NCBI GenBank assembly: GCA_030427205.1
Contig: JAUHXC010000003.1
Location: forward strand, 62,001-126,000
Direction: 5' to 3'
Source of the DNA: a bacterium
Lineage (GTDB): Bacteria; Myxococcota_A; Bradymonadia; UBA7976; UBA1532
Length of the DNA: 64,000 nucleotides
In this document: positions 10,358 through 18,934 of the stretch, piece after piece
Numbering within the stretch: the stretch's first letter is position 1
Layout of the letters: every line of letters begins with the position of its first letter
Made by a program: the position numbers and the translations under genes
Notes under the pieces: generated by a model
The model's input: only the letters and a program-made list of their open reading frames with translations
What the model was told of the DNA's origin: nothing
Database searches by the model: none

Positions 10358-11743
10358 ATGGCCACAGACACCCTCCGCCACGATGCTTCGCGAGCGCCGC
10401 TGCGGGTCCTGCTCATCGATGACGATCAGCCGTTTCGCACGGCGATGGGCAAGGCGTTGCGCCGGCGAGGCTTTGCGGTCGACCCGATCGCGGGCGGGCT
10501 CGAAGGGGCCGACGCGCTGCGCAAGGGCGGCATCGATGAGCAGCACCCGGCCAGCGCGGCCGTGCTCGACCTTCGAATGCCCGATATCGATGGGCTGGAG
10601 GTCCTGCGGCGGACGCCGGGTCGGCAGATCCCGGTCGTGGTTCTCACGGGCCACGGGACTGTGCCCGACGCGGTCGAGGCCATGCGCCTGGGCGCCTATA
10701 CCTTTCTCACCAAGCCGGTGGACGCGGCCGACCTCGCGCCGGTTCTGACCCAGGCGGCACGGCCCGGTTCCGGCGAGTTCCATCTGGTCGGCGAGAGCCC
10801 GGCGACCGAGCAGCTGCGACGGCTCATCGAGCGCCTGGCCGATGCGGACGAGCCGGTGCTCTTGACCGGTGAGACCGGCACCGGCAAGGAGGTCGCCGCC
10901 CGGGCGCTGCACAGGGCATCGCGCAGAGCGGCCGAGCCGTTCGTGCCGGTCAACATGGCCTGCCTGCCGCGCAACCTGGTCGAGAGCGAGCTCTTCGGCC
11001 ATGTGCGGGGCGCGTTCACCGGGGCCGATCGGCGCAAGCCCGGGCTCTTCGAAGAGGCCGAGGCCGGGACGCTCTTTCTCGACGAGATCGCCGAGCTGCC
11101 GCTCGAGCATCAGGCCAAGCTGTTGCGGGTGCTCGAGACGCGGATGTTCCGGCCGGTCGGTGATACCCGCGAGCGTCCTTTTCGAGCGCGCCTCGTCGCG
11201 GCGACCCATCGGCGTCTGGCCGACGAGGTCGCCGCCGGACGCTTTCGCGAAGACCTGTTCTATCGCCTGCAGGTCCTGCCGCTGGAGCTGCCGCCGCTGC
11301 GGGCCCGCAAGGCCGATATTCTGCCGATCGCCCGACATTGGCTGGCCAAGGTCGGCGGCGACCTGCGTCTGACCGACGATGCCGAGTCGCGCCTGCTCGC
11401 CCATGATTGGCCGGGCAACGTGCGCGAGGTGGTCAACCTCGCCCGGCGGGTCGCGCTCTTCGCCGACGCCGGACGGGTGGATGGTGCGCTCGTGCAGCGC
11501 ATGCTGGCGGCGAATCCGTTCGCGAGCCCCGGTCAGCGCCCGCAACCCTGCCCGCCGACCCCGGCGGGTCCGTCACCGCTCGAAGAGCTGACCCTCGAAG
11601 AGGTCGAGCGGCGCCATATCGAGCGTCTGCTGGCTCACCACAAGAACATCACCAAGGTCGCCCGCATCCTCGGCATCAACCGCCGGACCCTTCAGCGCAA
11701 GCTCAAGGCGTGGGGGATCGATCACAGCGATATCGGTCTGTAG
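10358..11743 (+). CDS. Orphan sigma-54-dependent response regulator (NtrC family)
   Basis: Phosphorylation-controlled activator of sigma-54 RNA polymerase (461 residues). The receiver domain (about 14-130) has the acidic pair in VLLIDDDQPF, the phospho-acceptor Asp71 in LDLRMPD, VLTGHG and the Lys of FLTKPVD. The AAA+ domain (about 145-370) has Walker A GETGTGKE, the sigma-54 contact loop GAFTGA, Walker B LFLDE and the arginine-finger region. A Fis-type helix-turn-helix ends the protein (ITKVARILGINRRTLQRKLKAWG). The ATG at 10358 gives a normal N-terminus; the open frame upstream overlaps the ribosomal terminator. No histidine kinase is adjacent, so its partner is unknown. Confidence 0.9.
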   Translation: MATDTLRHDASRAPLRVLLIDDDQPFRTAMGKALRRRGFAVDPIAGGLEGADALRKGGIDEQHPASAAVLDLRMPDIDGLEVLRRTPGRQIPVVVLTGHGTVPDAVEAMRLGAYTFLTKPVDAADLAPVLTQAARPGSGEFHLVGESPATEQLRRLIERLADADEPVLLTGETGTGKEVAARALHRASRRAAEPFVPVNMACLPRNLVESELFGHVRGAFTGADRRKPGLFEEAEAGTLFLDEIAELPLEHQAKLLRVLETRMFRPVGDTRERPFRARLVAATHRRLADEVAAGRFREDLFYRLQVLPLELPPLRARKADILPIARHWLAKVGGDLRLTDDAESRLLAHDWPGNVREVVNLARRVALFADAGRVDGALVQRMLAANPFASPGQRPQPCPPTPAGPSPLEELTLEEVERRHIERLLAHHKNITKVARILGINRRTLQRKLKAWGIDHSDIGL

Positions 11744-11807
11744 GGCGTGGGGGTGATCGGACGCTGCGCCCTCCGGCGTCGTCCATCCGCCACCGCCGAG
11801 GAGACGC

Positions 11808-14800
11808 GTGCCCGGCCCCGAGAGCCCACCCCCGTCCGCACACGGCGCCACCGCTTTCCTGCATCCGGCGGCGCGCGCCTGGTTCGAAGCGTGCTTCGAC
11901 GGACCGACGGAGGCGCAGTGGCGTGGCTGGCCGCCCATCGAGGCCGGTGAGTCGACCCTGCTGCTCGCGCCGACGGGATCGGGTAAGACCCTCGCCGCGT
12001 TTCTCTCTGCGCTCAATCGGCTGATCTTCGCGCCGACGCCGCCACCCGAGGCGCGCTGTCGGGTGCTCTACATCTCGCCGATCAAAGCCCTCGGTGTCGA
12101 TGTGGAGCGCAACCTGCGGGCGCCGCTGGCCGGCATCGCCGCTTTGGCGCGCAAGCTGGGGCACGACCCGCGCGAGGTGCAGGTCGGCATCCGCAGCGGC
12201 GATACCCCCCAGCGGGAGCGGGCCCGCATGAAGCGGCACCCGCCCGATATTCTCATCACGACGCCCGAGTCGCTGTACCTGATGCTGACGAGTCAGGTCC
12301 GGCGGATTCTGGCCGGGGTCGAGACGGTCATCATCGACGAGATCCACAGCGTCGTCGGCACCAAGCGGGGTACGCACCTCGCCCTCTCGCTGGAGCGGCT
12401 GGAGTGGCTGCGCCGTGGGGCTCGGCCGCTGCAGCGGATCGGTCTGTCGGCGACGCAGCGCCCGCTGGAGGAGGTGGCCCGGTTCCTCGGCGGCTGCATC
12501 GTGGGCGAAGGCCCCGACGCGCCGGCTCGCCCGCGGGCGGTCACCATCGTGGACGCCGGCCGCAAGAAGGCCATCGACCTGCGCATCGAGACCCCGGCCG
12601 AAGAGTTGGCGGTCCTCGAAGGCGGCCACGATCCGGGGCAGACGCCGCAGGGCTCGGCGGTGGTGGCCGGGGTTCAGCGCTCGGCGTGGCCGGCGATCCA
12701 TCCGCGGTTGGTTCAGCTGATCCGGGCGCACCGCTCGACGATGATCTTCACCAACAGCCGGCGGCTCTCGGAGCGGCTCGCGGCGGCGCTCAACGAGCTC
12801 GCGGGCGAAGAGCTGGCGCTGGCGCACCACGGCTCGCTGGCCCGCGACCAGCGCATGGACGTCGAAGACCGGCTCAAGCGGGGGGTTCTGCCGGCCATCG
12901 TCGCCACGTCGTCGCTCGAGCTCGGCATCGATATGGGCGCGGTCGACCTGGTGGTGCAGCTCGAGGCGCCGCCGTCGATCGCGTCGGGCATGCAGCGCAT
13001 CGGGCGGGCGAGCCACCATGTGGGCGGGCGTTCGCGGGGTGTGATCCTGCCCAAGTACAAGGGCGACCTGCTGGCCTGCGCCGCCGCCGCCCGGGCGATG
13101 CTCGACGGCATCGTCGAGTCGACCCGCTATCCGCGCAATCCGCTCGACGTCCTGGCGCAGCAGCTCGTCGCCGCCGTCGCGATGCAGCCGTGGGAGGTCG
13201 ACGCCTTGTATCGGGCCGTGCGCGCGGCGGCGCCCTACGCCGAGCTGCCCCGCGAGGCCTTCGAAGGCGTGCTCGACATGCTCAGCGGGCGCTATCCGAG
13301 CGAAGATTTCGCCGATCTGCGGGCCCGGGTGACCTACGACCGCATCAACGGCCGGCTCGAGCCGCGCAAGAGCGCCGGCAGAGTCGCGATCATCAACGGC
13401 GGCACGATCCCCGACCGCGGCTTGTACGGCGTCTTCCTGGCCGGCGACGAGTCGGGGCGCAGCCGGCGGGTGGGTGAGCTGGACGAGGAGATGGTCTTCG
13501 AGTCGCGGCCGGGCGACGTCTTCCTGCTCGGGGCCACCTCCTGGCGCATCGAGGAGATCACCCACGACAAGGTGCTCGTCACGCCGGCCCCCGGCGAGCC
13601 GGGGCGTATGCCGTTCTGGCGGGGCGACGGCCCGGGGCGGCCGCTGGAGTTCGGCGAAGCGATCGGCGCGCTGACCCGGCGTATCGGCGAGCTGGCCCCG
13701 GCGGCGGCCCAGACGGTGCTGCGCCGCGAACACTGCCTCGATGCGACCGCGGCCGAGGCGCTGACGGGCTACGTGCACGAGCAGAAGGCGGCGGGCGCGC
13801 TGCCCACCGATCGCACGGTGGTCGTCGAGCGCTTTCTCGATGAGATCGGCGACTGGCGCGTCTGCATCATGAGCCCGTACGGCGCGCCGGTGCACGCGCC
13901 GTGGGCGATGGCGGTGCGGGCGCGGCTGCTCGAGCGCTACACCATGGAGCTCGACGCGGTGTGGTCCGACGACGGGCTGGTCTTCCGACTGTCCGAAGGC
14001 GAGCGGCCGCCGGATCTGTCGCTCTTCCTGCCGCCGGCCGACAGCTTGGAAGACGCCGTGGTCTCGCGGCTGGGCGAGACGTCGCTCTTCGCGGCGAAGT
14101 TCCGCGAGAACGCCGGCCGGGCGCTGCTGCTCACCAAGCGTCGGCCCGGGCAGCGCACGCCGCTGTGGGCGCTGCGGCGCAAGTCGGCCGAGCTGCTCGC
14201 CGTCGCGACCCGCTATCGGGACTTTCCGGTGGTGCTCGAGACCTATCGCGAGTGCCTCAAGGACGCCTTCGACCTGCCCGGCGCCGTCGAGTTGATGCGC
14301 CGCATCGAGCGGCGCGCGGTCAAGGTGGTCGAGATCGAGAGCAAGAGCCCGAGCCCGTTCGCCTCGGCGATGCTCTTCGATTACGTCGCCAACTTCATGT
14401 ACGAGGGCGACGCGCCGCTCGCCGAGCGACGGGCGCAGGCGCTCACCATCGACCACGCGCGGCTCAAGGCGCTGCTCGGCGAGGCCGCGCTGCGCGATCT
14501 GCTCGACGCCGAGGCCATCGACGAAGTCGAGCATGCGCTGCAGCGGCGCGCGCGGCGGCTGAATCACGCCGACGACATCCACGACCTGCTGTTGACCATG
14601 GGCGACATGCCGCGGGAAGCCCTCGTCGAGCGGGCGAAGGATGGGGTCGACGCCGACCAGATCGACGCCATGCTCGATACGCTGGTCCGGACCCGGCGCG
14701 TCGTGCGGGTGAAGATGGTCGGCGGGGTGCGGTTCATCGCCGCCGAGGACGCCGGCCGCTATCGCGACGCGCTGGGTGTGGTCTCGCCGCCCGGGCTGCC

Positions 14801-16370
14801 GGTGGCCTTCCTCGAGAGCGTCGACGACCCGCTGGGTGATCTGGTCGCCCGCCACGCCCGGACCCATGGCCCGTTCCGGGTCGAGTGGGTCGCCCGGCGC
14901 TTCGGCATCGGCGTCGGGCCGGTGCTCGAGGCGCTGCGCCGGCTGGCCGCGCGGGAGAAGGTGGTCGAGGGTGAGTTCCTGCCGCGGGGCGCGGGCCGCG
15001 AGTGGTGCGACGCCGAGGTGCTGCGCCGGCTCAAGCGACTGTCACTGGCGCGGCTGCGCGAGGAGGTCGAGCCGGTCGATCCCGAGGCCCTGGCCCGCTT
15101 CGTGGTCGACTGGCAGGGCATCGGCGACGACGGCACCGGCCCCGAGGCGGTGCTGGCGGTGGTCGAGCAACTGCAGGGCGCGCCGATTCCGGCGTCGGTG
15201 CTCGAGAGTGAGGTCCTGCCGGCGCGGGTGCTCGACTTCCGGCCGGCCGATCTCGACCTGCTGTGCGCCGCCGGCGAGGTGACCTGGCAGGGGGTGCGGC
15301 CGCTGGGGCAGACCGATGGCTACGTGGCGCTGTATCTGGCCGGCGACCGGCCGCTGCTCGCCCCGGAGGTGGTGCTGGCCGAAGGCGAGCTCGCCGGGAA
15401 GGTCCGCGATGCGCTCGTCGAGCGCGGGGCGTCTTTCTTCGACGACATCGTGCAGGCGGTGGGCGGCTTCCCCGCCGACGTGCTCGAGGCGCTCTGGGAT
15501 CTGGTGTGGGCCGGTGAGGTCGGCAACGATACGCTGACCGCGCTGCGCAGCCGACTCGCCGGCGCGACCCGGGTATCGGCGTCGGGCCGACGGCGCGGGC
15601 GGCGCGCGGCGGCGCGGGGGCGGGGCTATCGCTCGCGACGGCGCGGACCGCCGGGCAGCGAGGGGCGCTGGAGCCTGCTGCCGAGCCCCGAGGGCGACGC
15701 GCTCACCGAGCGACGCACGGCGCTCGCCCGGCAACTGCTCGAGCGCTATGGCGTGCTGACCCGCGAGGCGGTGGCCGCCGAAGGCATCGAGGGCGGCTTC
15801 GGCACGGTCTATCCGGTGCTCAAGGCCATGGAGGAGGCGGGCAAGGTCCGGCGGGGTTACTTCACCGCGGGGCTGGGCGCGACGCAGTTCGCGCTGCCCG
15901 GGGCCGATGATCGGCTGCGCGACGCCCGCGAGCCCAACGACGAGGCGCCGCTGACGGTGGTGCTCGCGGCCACCGACCCGGCGAATCCGTATGGAGCGGC
16001 GCTGCCCTGGCCGCCCGTGGACGATGCCCGCTTCGAGCGGGCGGCCGGCGCCCGGGTCATCCTGCACGAGGGGCGCCTCGTCGGGTTCCTCAGCCGCTCG
16101 GCCAAGACCCTGTACACCCACCTGCCCGACGAGCAGCCGGCTCGGCGCGAGGCGAGCGAGGCGCTGGCCGACAGCCTCGCCGCGCTGGTCGAGCTGCCCG
16201 GCATGCGCGCGCTGCTCATCGAGCAGATCGACGGCGGACGGGCCGGCGGGTCGTCGTTGGCGCCGGCGTTGGCCGAGGTGGGCTTCAAGGCGACCTACGA
16301 CGGGCTGATTCTGCGGCGGGGCGAGCCGGGCCGGCGCGGTGGGCGGAGCGGGGCCGATGCCCGAAGGTGA
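11808..16370 (+). CDS. lhr: Lhr-type DEAD/DEAH-box DNA helicase (long form)
   Basis: Large ATP-dependent superfamily-2 helicase (1520 residues, the normal length of long Lhr), implicated in DNA repair. Motifs in order: Walker A APTGSGKT (about 55), SPIKALGVD, TTPESLYLML, Walker B IDEIHSVVGTKRG, GLSATQRP, then the RecA-2 motifs ATSSLELGIDMGAVDLV and QRIGRASHHVGG. The winged-helix and Lhr-core regions follow; a basic Arg/Gly-rich linker around residue 1265 leads to the C-terminal domain of long Lhr proteins. The start is GTG at 11808 with GAGGAGA upstream. The last 14 bases overlap the glycosylase gene, and the lhr-nei2 pair is also adjacent in Mycobacterium, which supports a shared repair role. 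Confidence 0.95.
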   Translation: MPGPESPPPSAHGATAFLHPAARAWFEACFDGPTEAQWRGWPPIEAGESTLLLAPTGSGKTLAAFLSALNRLIFAPTPPPEARCRVLYISPIKALGVDVERNLRAPLAGIAALARKLGHDPREVQVGIRSGDTPQRERARMKRHPPDILITTPESLYLMLTSQVRRILAGVETVIIDEIHSVVGTKRGTHLALSLERLEWLRRGARPLQRIGLSATQRPLEEVARFLGGCIVGEGPDAPARPRAVTIVDAGRKKAIDLRIETPAEELAVLEGGHDPGQTPQGSAVVAGVQRSAWPAIHPRLVQLIRAHRSTMIFTNSRRLSERLAAALNELAGEELALAHHGSLARDQRMDVEDRLKRGVLPAIVATSSLELGIDMGAVDLVVQLEAPPSIASGMQRIGRASHHVGGRSRGVILPKYKGDLLACAAAARAMLDGIVESTRYPRNPLDVLAQQLVAAVAMQPWEVDALYRAVRAAAPYAELPREAFEGVLDMLSGRYPSEDFADLRARVTYDRINGRLEPRKSAGRVAIINGGTIPDRGLYGVFLAGDESGRSRRVGELDEEMVFESRPGDVFLLGATSWRIEEITHDKVLVTPAPGEPGRMPFWRGDGPGRPLEFGEAIGALTRRIGELAPAAAQTVLRREHCLDATAAEALTGYVHEQKAAGALPTDRTVVVERFLDEIGDWRVCIMSPYGAPVHAPWAMAVRARLLERYTMELDAVWSDDGLVFRLSEGERPPDLSLFLPPADSLEDAVVSRLGETSLFAAKFRENAGRALLLTKRRPGQRTPLWALRRKSAELLAVATRYRDFPVVLETYRECLKDAFDLPGAVELMRRIERRAVKVVEIESKSPSPFASAMLFDYVANFMYEGDAPLAERRAQALTIDHARLKALLGEAALRDLLDAEAIDEVEHALQRRARRLNHADDIHDLLLTMGDMPREALVERAKDGVDADQIDAMLDTLVRTRRVVRVKMVGGVRFIAAEDAGRYRDALGVVSPPGLPVAFLESVDDPLGDLVARHARTHGPFRVEWVARRFGIGVGPVLEALRRLAAREKVVEGEFLPRGAGREWCDAEVLRRLKRLSLARLREEVEPVDPEALARFVVDWQGIGDDGTGPEAVLAVVEQLQGAPIPASVLESEVLPARVLDFRPADLDLLCAAGEVTWQGVRPLGQTDGYVALYLAGDRPLLAPEVVLAEGELAGKVRDALVERGASFFDDIVQAVGGFPADVLEALWDLVWAGEVGNDTLTALRSRLAGATRVSASGRRRGRRAAARGRGYRSRRRGPPGSEGRWSLLPSPEGDALTERRTALARQLLERYGVLTREAVAAEGIEGGFGTVYPVLKAMEEAGKVRRGYFTAGLGATQFALPGADDRLRDAREPNDEAPLTVVLAATDPANPYGAALPWPPVDDARFERAAGARVILHEGRLVGFLSRSAKTLYTHLPDEQPARREASEALADSLAALVELPGMRALLIEQIDGGRAGGSSLAPALAEVGFKATYDGLILRRGEPGRRGGRSGADARR

Positions 16371-17238
16371 CAGCCTCTACAAGATCGCCGCCATGCTGCG
16401 CTGCCTGGTGGGCGGCGAGGTCCGGGCGCTCGAGTCGCCCCTGCCCGGGCTGGAAGACGCGGTCGACCGCGCGCCGGGCATGCGGGTGTCTGCCACCGAG
16501 GCCCGCGGCAAGAACCTGCTCATCTGGCTGGCGGCGGCGGGTGAAGACGCCAGCCATGCCATCTATACCCACCTGCGCATGACCGGCAGCTGGCATCTCT
16601 ATCGCCCCGGGGCCGAGTGGAAGAAGCCGTCCCACCGCATGCGCGTCCGGCTCGATGTCTGCCTCGGGGATGGCACTCGATGGCATGCGGTCTGCTTCAG
16701 CGCGCCGGTGGTCGAGTGGCTCTCGGCGTTCGCGGTGCGGCAGCATCCGGTGTTGTCGACGCTGGGCCCCGATATGCTCGCCGACTCATTGCATGTCGAT
16801 GACATCATCGCTCGGCTGCGGATCGACGGACACCGTGCCATCGGCGATGCCATCATGGACCAGCGATTGGTGGCCGGCATCGGCAATGTCTACAAGAGTG
16901 AACTCTTGTTCATCGAACGGATCGATCCCTTCGCGCCCGTGCGCGCGCTCGACGATGACACCCTGCGGCGGCTCATCGAGACCGCGCGCACCTGGATGCG
17001 GCGCAACCTGGGGCCGGGTCGGCGGCGCACGCGCTGGGACAGCCGGGGCAAGCGCACATGGGTCTACGACAAGAGCGGCGACCCTTGCGGGCATTGCGGC
17101 GAACCCATTCGCATGACCCGCCAGGGCGATCTGGGGCGCAGCACCTACTACTGTCCGCGGTGCCAGGGCGTGGGCGACAGCGGGGGGCGGGCGTCGCGCC
17201 GCCGGGGACGCATCGTCGTGCGCGGGGCGGGGGAGTGA
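16357..17238 (+). CDS. nei: Fpg/Nei-family DNA glycosylase/AP lyase (Nei-like)
   Basis: Bifunctional base-excision repair enzyme that removes oxidised bases and nicks the abasic site (293 residues). After Met removal the N-terminus is Pro-Glu-Gly-Asp, giving the catalytic Pro2 and Glu3 of the family. The helix-two-turn-helix region (AIGDAIMDQRLVAGIGNVYKSELLF) and a C-terminal zinc finger with CGHC and CPRC pairs are present. The PEGDSLYK start is more Nei-like than Fpg-like. The ATG at 16357 sits inside the end of lhr, implying translational coupling. The 3' end faces the YhhN gene, 10 bases away. Confidence 0.92.
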   Translation: MPEGDSLYKIAAMLRCLVGGEVRALESPLPGLEDAVDRAPGMRVSATEARGKNLLIWLAAAGEDASHAIYTHLRMTGSWHLYRPGAEWKKPSHRMRVRLDVCLGDGTRWHAVCFSAPVVEWLSAFAVRQHPVLSTLGPDMLADSLHVDDIIARLRIDGHRAIGDAIMDQRLVAGIGNVYKSELLFIERIDPFAPVRALDDDTLRRLIETARTWMRRNLGPGRRRTRWDSRGKRTWVYDKSGDPCGHCGEPIRMTRQGDLGRSTYYCPRCQGVGDSGGRASRRRGRIVVRGAGE

Positions 17239-17248
17239 TGCCCGGGCT

Positions 17249-17971
17249 TCAGCGCGCGGCCGACCGACGCACGCTCGACGCGAGCAGCAGCAACGCCGGC
17301 GTATAGAAGAAGCCGGTGTGCAGGCGGGCGAGCTGGGCCAGCGGATGCGCCGGCAGCCCGGCGCCGAGGCCGACGAGCACATCACACAGCGCGAAGCACA
17401 CCATGCCCCAGACCATGCGGTGCCCGGCCCGGCCCGGATGGCGGCCGATGCGATGGCCCAGCGACGCCGCGGCCACCGTGCCCAGCAGGACCAGCCCGTA
17501 GAGCGCGACCACCGGCAGCAGCCCCCGCTCGGCGAGCGGTGGCCCGAGCAGCGCCAGCAAGGCGAGCCAGACGAGCGCCGCAGCCGCCAGCGTGCGCGCG
17601 ATCGCCGCGCGCTCGGTCCGCGCCGCCCAGACGCCGTCCGCCGCGCGATGCAGCAGCACCAGCTGCGCGACGAGGAAGGCGAGGACCCCCGGTACGAAGG
17701 CCGCGAGCCCGACCAGGGCGCCGTCGGCCAGCGCGCACAGACCCAGACCGGCGCCCAGCCGGCGGCGATCGAGCCGGTCGGCGTCGGGCAGCCAGATCCA
17801 GGGCAGCGCGGCGCAAAGCACGGTGCGCAGCACCCGCAGCACGCGTGAGGCCTCGCCGGTCGATGTCGCGGTCAGCCACCCGCGCAGGTCGAGCGCCCAG
17901 GCGATCAGCGTGGTCGCGATCGCCAGGCCCACGAGCACCCGCCGCAACCGTGAATGGAACTCTCGGCGCAT
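17249..17971 (-). CDS. YhhN-family membrane protein (lysoplasmalogenase-like)
   Basis: Integral membrane protein of 240 residues with about seven to eight hydrophobic helices. Segments such as FVPGVLAFLVAQLVLL, AASLGHRIGRHPGRAGHRMVWGM, CFALCDVLVGLG and YTPALLLLASS fit the YhhN family, some members of which hydrolyse lysoplasmalogens. The ATG at 17971 (MRREFHSRLRRVLVGLAI) puts a basic N-terminus before the first helix; a longer frame runs upstream but only through repeat-rich sequence. It is convergent with nei. Family membership is fairly secure; substrate is inferred from the family only. Confidence 0.8.
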   Translation of the reverse strand: MRREFHSRLRRVLVGLAIATTLIAWALDLRGWLTATSTGEASRVLRVLRTVLCAALPWIWLPDADRLDRRRLGAGLGLCALADGALVGLAAFVPGVLAFLVAQLVLLHRAADGVWAARTERAAIARTLAAAALVWLALLALLGPPLAERGLLPVVALYGLVLLGTVAAASLGHRIGRHPGRAGHRMVWGMVCFALCDVLVGLGAGLPAHPLAQLARLHTGFFYTPALLLLASSVRRSAAR

Positions 17972-17988
17972 GTCGCTGCGCTCCTCCG

Positions 17989-18027
17989 CCTGGCTCCTCG
18001 GCCTGGCTCCTCGGCCGGGCTCCTCGG
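17989..18027. repeat. 13-bp tandem repeat, three copies
   Basis: CCTGGCTCCTCGG occurs at 17989-18001 and 18002-18014, then as CCGGGCTCCTCGG at 18015-18027. It lies in the divergent spacer between the YhhN gene and the Cys-rich lipoprotein gene. Confidence 0.85.
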
Positions 18028-18130
18028 TCTCGCCGTCGAGATGCCACACGTGCTCGACGCCGGTCCATCGAATCGACGACCGGCGGCTGCTCGGTGGGGT
18101 ATGCTCGGGCCGGCTGATGTGGAGGTCACG

Positions 18131-18751
18131 GTGCGCACGATATGGATCGCCGGACTGGCGCTGCTCGCCCTCGCGTGCACCGACCGCAAGCCGAAGGCAT
18201 CGTCCGCTCGATCTGCGGAGCGGGCTGCGCAGCCCGCGGCGCCGGTGGATGCAGCGCCGGTCGACGCCACGTCGGCGACAGCCGCGCCGGCCACGGCGCC
18301 GGTCGACGCCGCGCCGGCCGACGCCATGCCGACCGTCGGGCAATGCGTCGGCGAGCCGGGCGACAAGCCGATCATGGCCCCGTGCAGCACGCACTGCGAG
18401 TGCGTCACCGGCTTCTGCTACGACGAGGCGTTCAACGGCGGCGGCTTCTGCAGCATGGACTGCAACGCGCCCTCCATCGGTGACTGCGCCGAGCTGCGCC
18501 ACCCGTCCAAGCCGCAGCACCAGAAGTACGGTTGCCTGCGGCTCGACGGCATGAAGGTGAAGCACGACCTGAAGACCACCCGGATCTGCGTGCTGCGCTG
18601 CAGCGGGGTCGACGAGTGTCGCGGCTACTCGCCGCGCTACGACCAATGCGGGAACTTCTCCGGCGGGCGCGGCACGCAGTGGGGCGGCTTCACTCTGGGC
18701 CTCTTCGGCACCTGCCTGGTCTCGTCCGCGGTTGATCCCGAGCGCCACTGA
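18131..18751 (+). CDS. Cys-rich surface lipoprotein of unknown function
   Basis: A 206-residue predicted lipoprotein. The start GTG at 18131 has GGAGG five bases upstream and gives a signal peptide ending in the lipobox LALA-Cys16. An Ala/Pro/Asp-rich linker (PVDAAPVDATSATAAPA-like, about 35-70) leads to a C-terminal domain with at least eleven cysteines (for example APCSTHCECVTGFCYDEAF), probably disulphide-bonded outside the cytoplasm. The same architecture is common in Myxococcota-type secreted proteins. No catalytic motif was recognised. An open frame extends upstream to 17954 but crosses the tandem repeat and would bury the signal peptide. Confidence 0.75.
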   Translation: MRTIWIAGLALLALACTDRKPKASSARSAERAAQPAAPVDAAPVDATSATAAPATAPVDAAPADAMPTVGQCVGEPGDKPIMAPCSTHCECVTGFCYDEAFNGGGFCSMDCNAPSIGDCAELRHPSKPQHQKYGCLRLDGMKVKHDLKTTRICVLRCSGVDECRGYSPRYDQCGNFSGGRGTQWGGFTLGLFGTCLVSSAVDPERH

Positions 18752-18934
18752 GGGCTTTCGGGCAACAAAGACGGAACTCTCGGCGAGTGGCCCTGTCGCA
18801 GTGACCGTCCGGCCAAGGCGGCCGGCTGGGGACCCATCCGGGGGATGGGATCGCCATCACATCGATCACTGCGTCGTCGATGGCATCTGGCATGCCATCG
18901 GCAAGACCGGACCGCTGCGCCGAGAGACCGAGCC

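Noticed and set aside
11703..14867. 1054-residue open frame on the minus strand opposite lhr
   Set aside because: It is a composition-driven shadow of the lhr helicase, whose motifs are unmistakable on the plus strand; the antisense product is low-complexity Arg/Gly/Pro/His with no start signal.
18845..18934. Upstream ATG extending the AgmX-like protein by 30 residues
   Set aside because: The extension is His/Arg-rich without family resemblance, and the ATG at 18935 gives the normal N-terminus.
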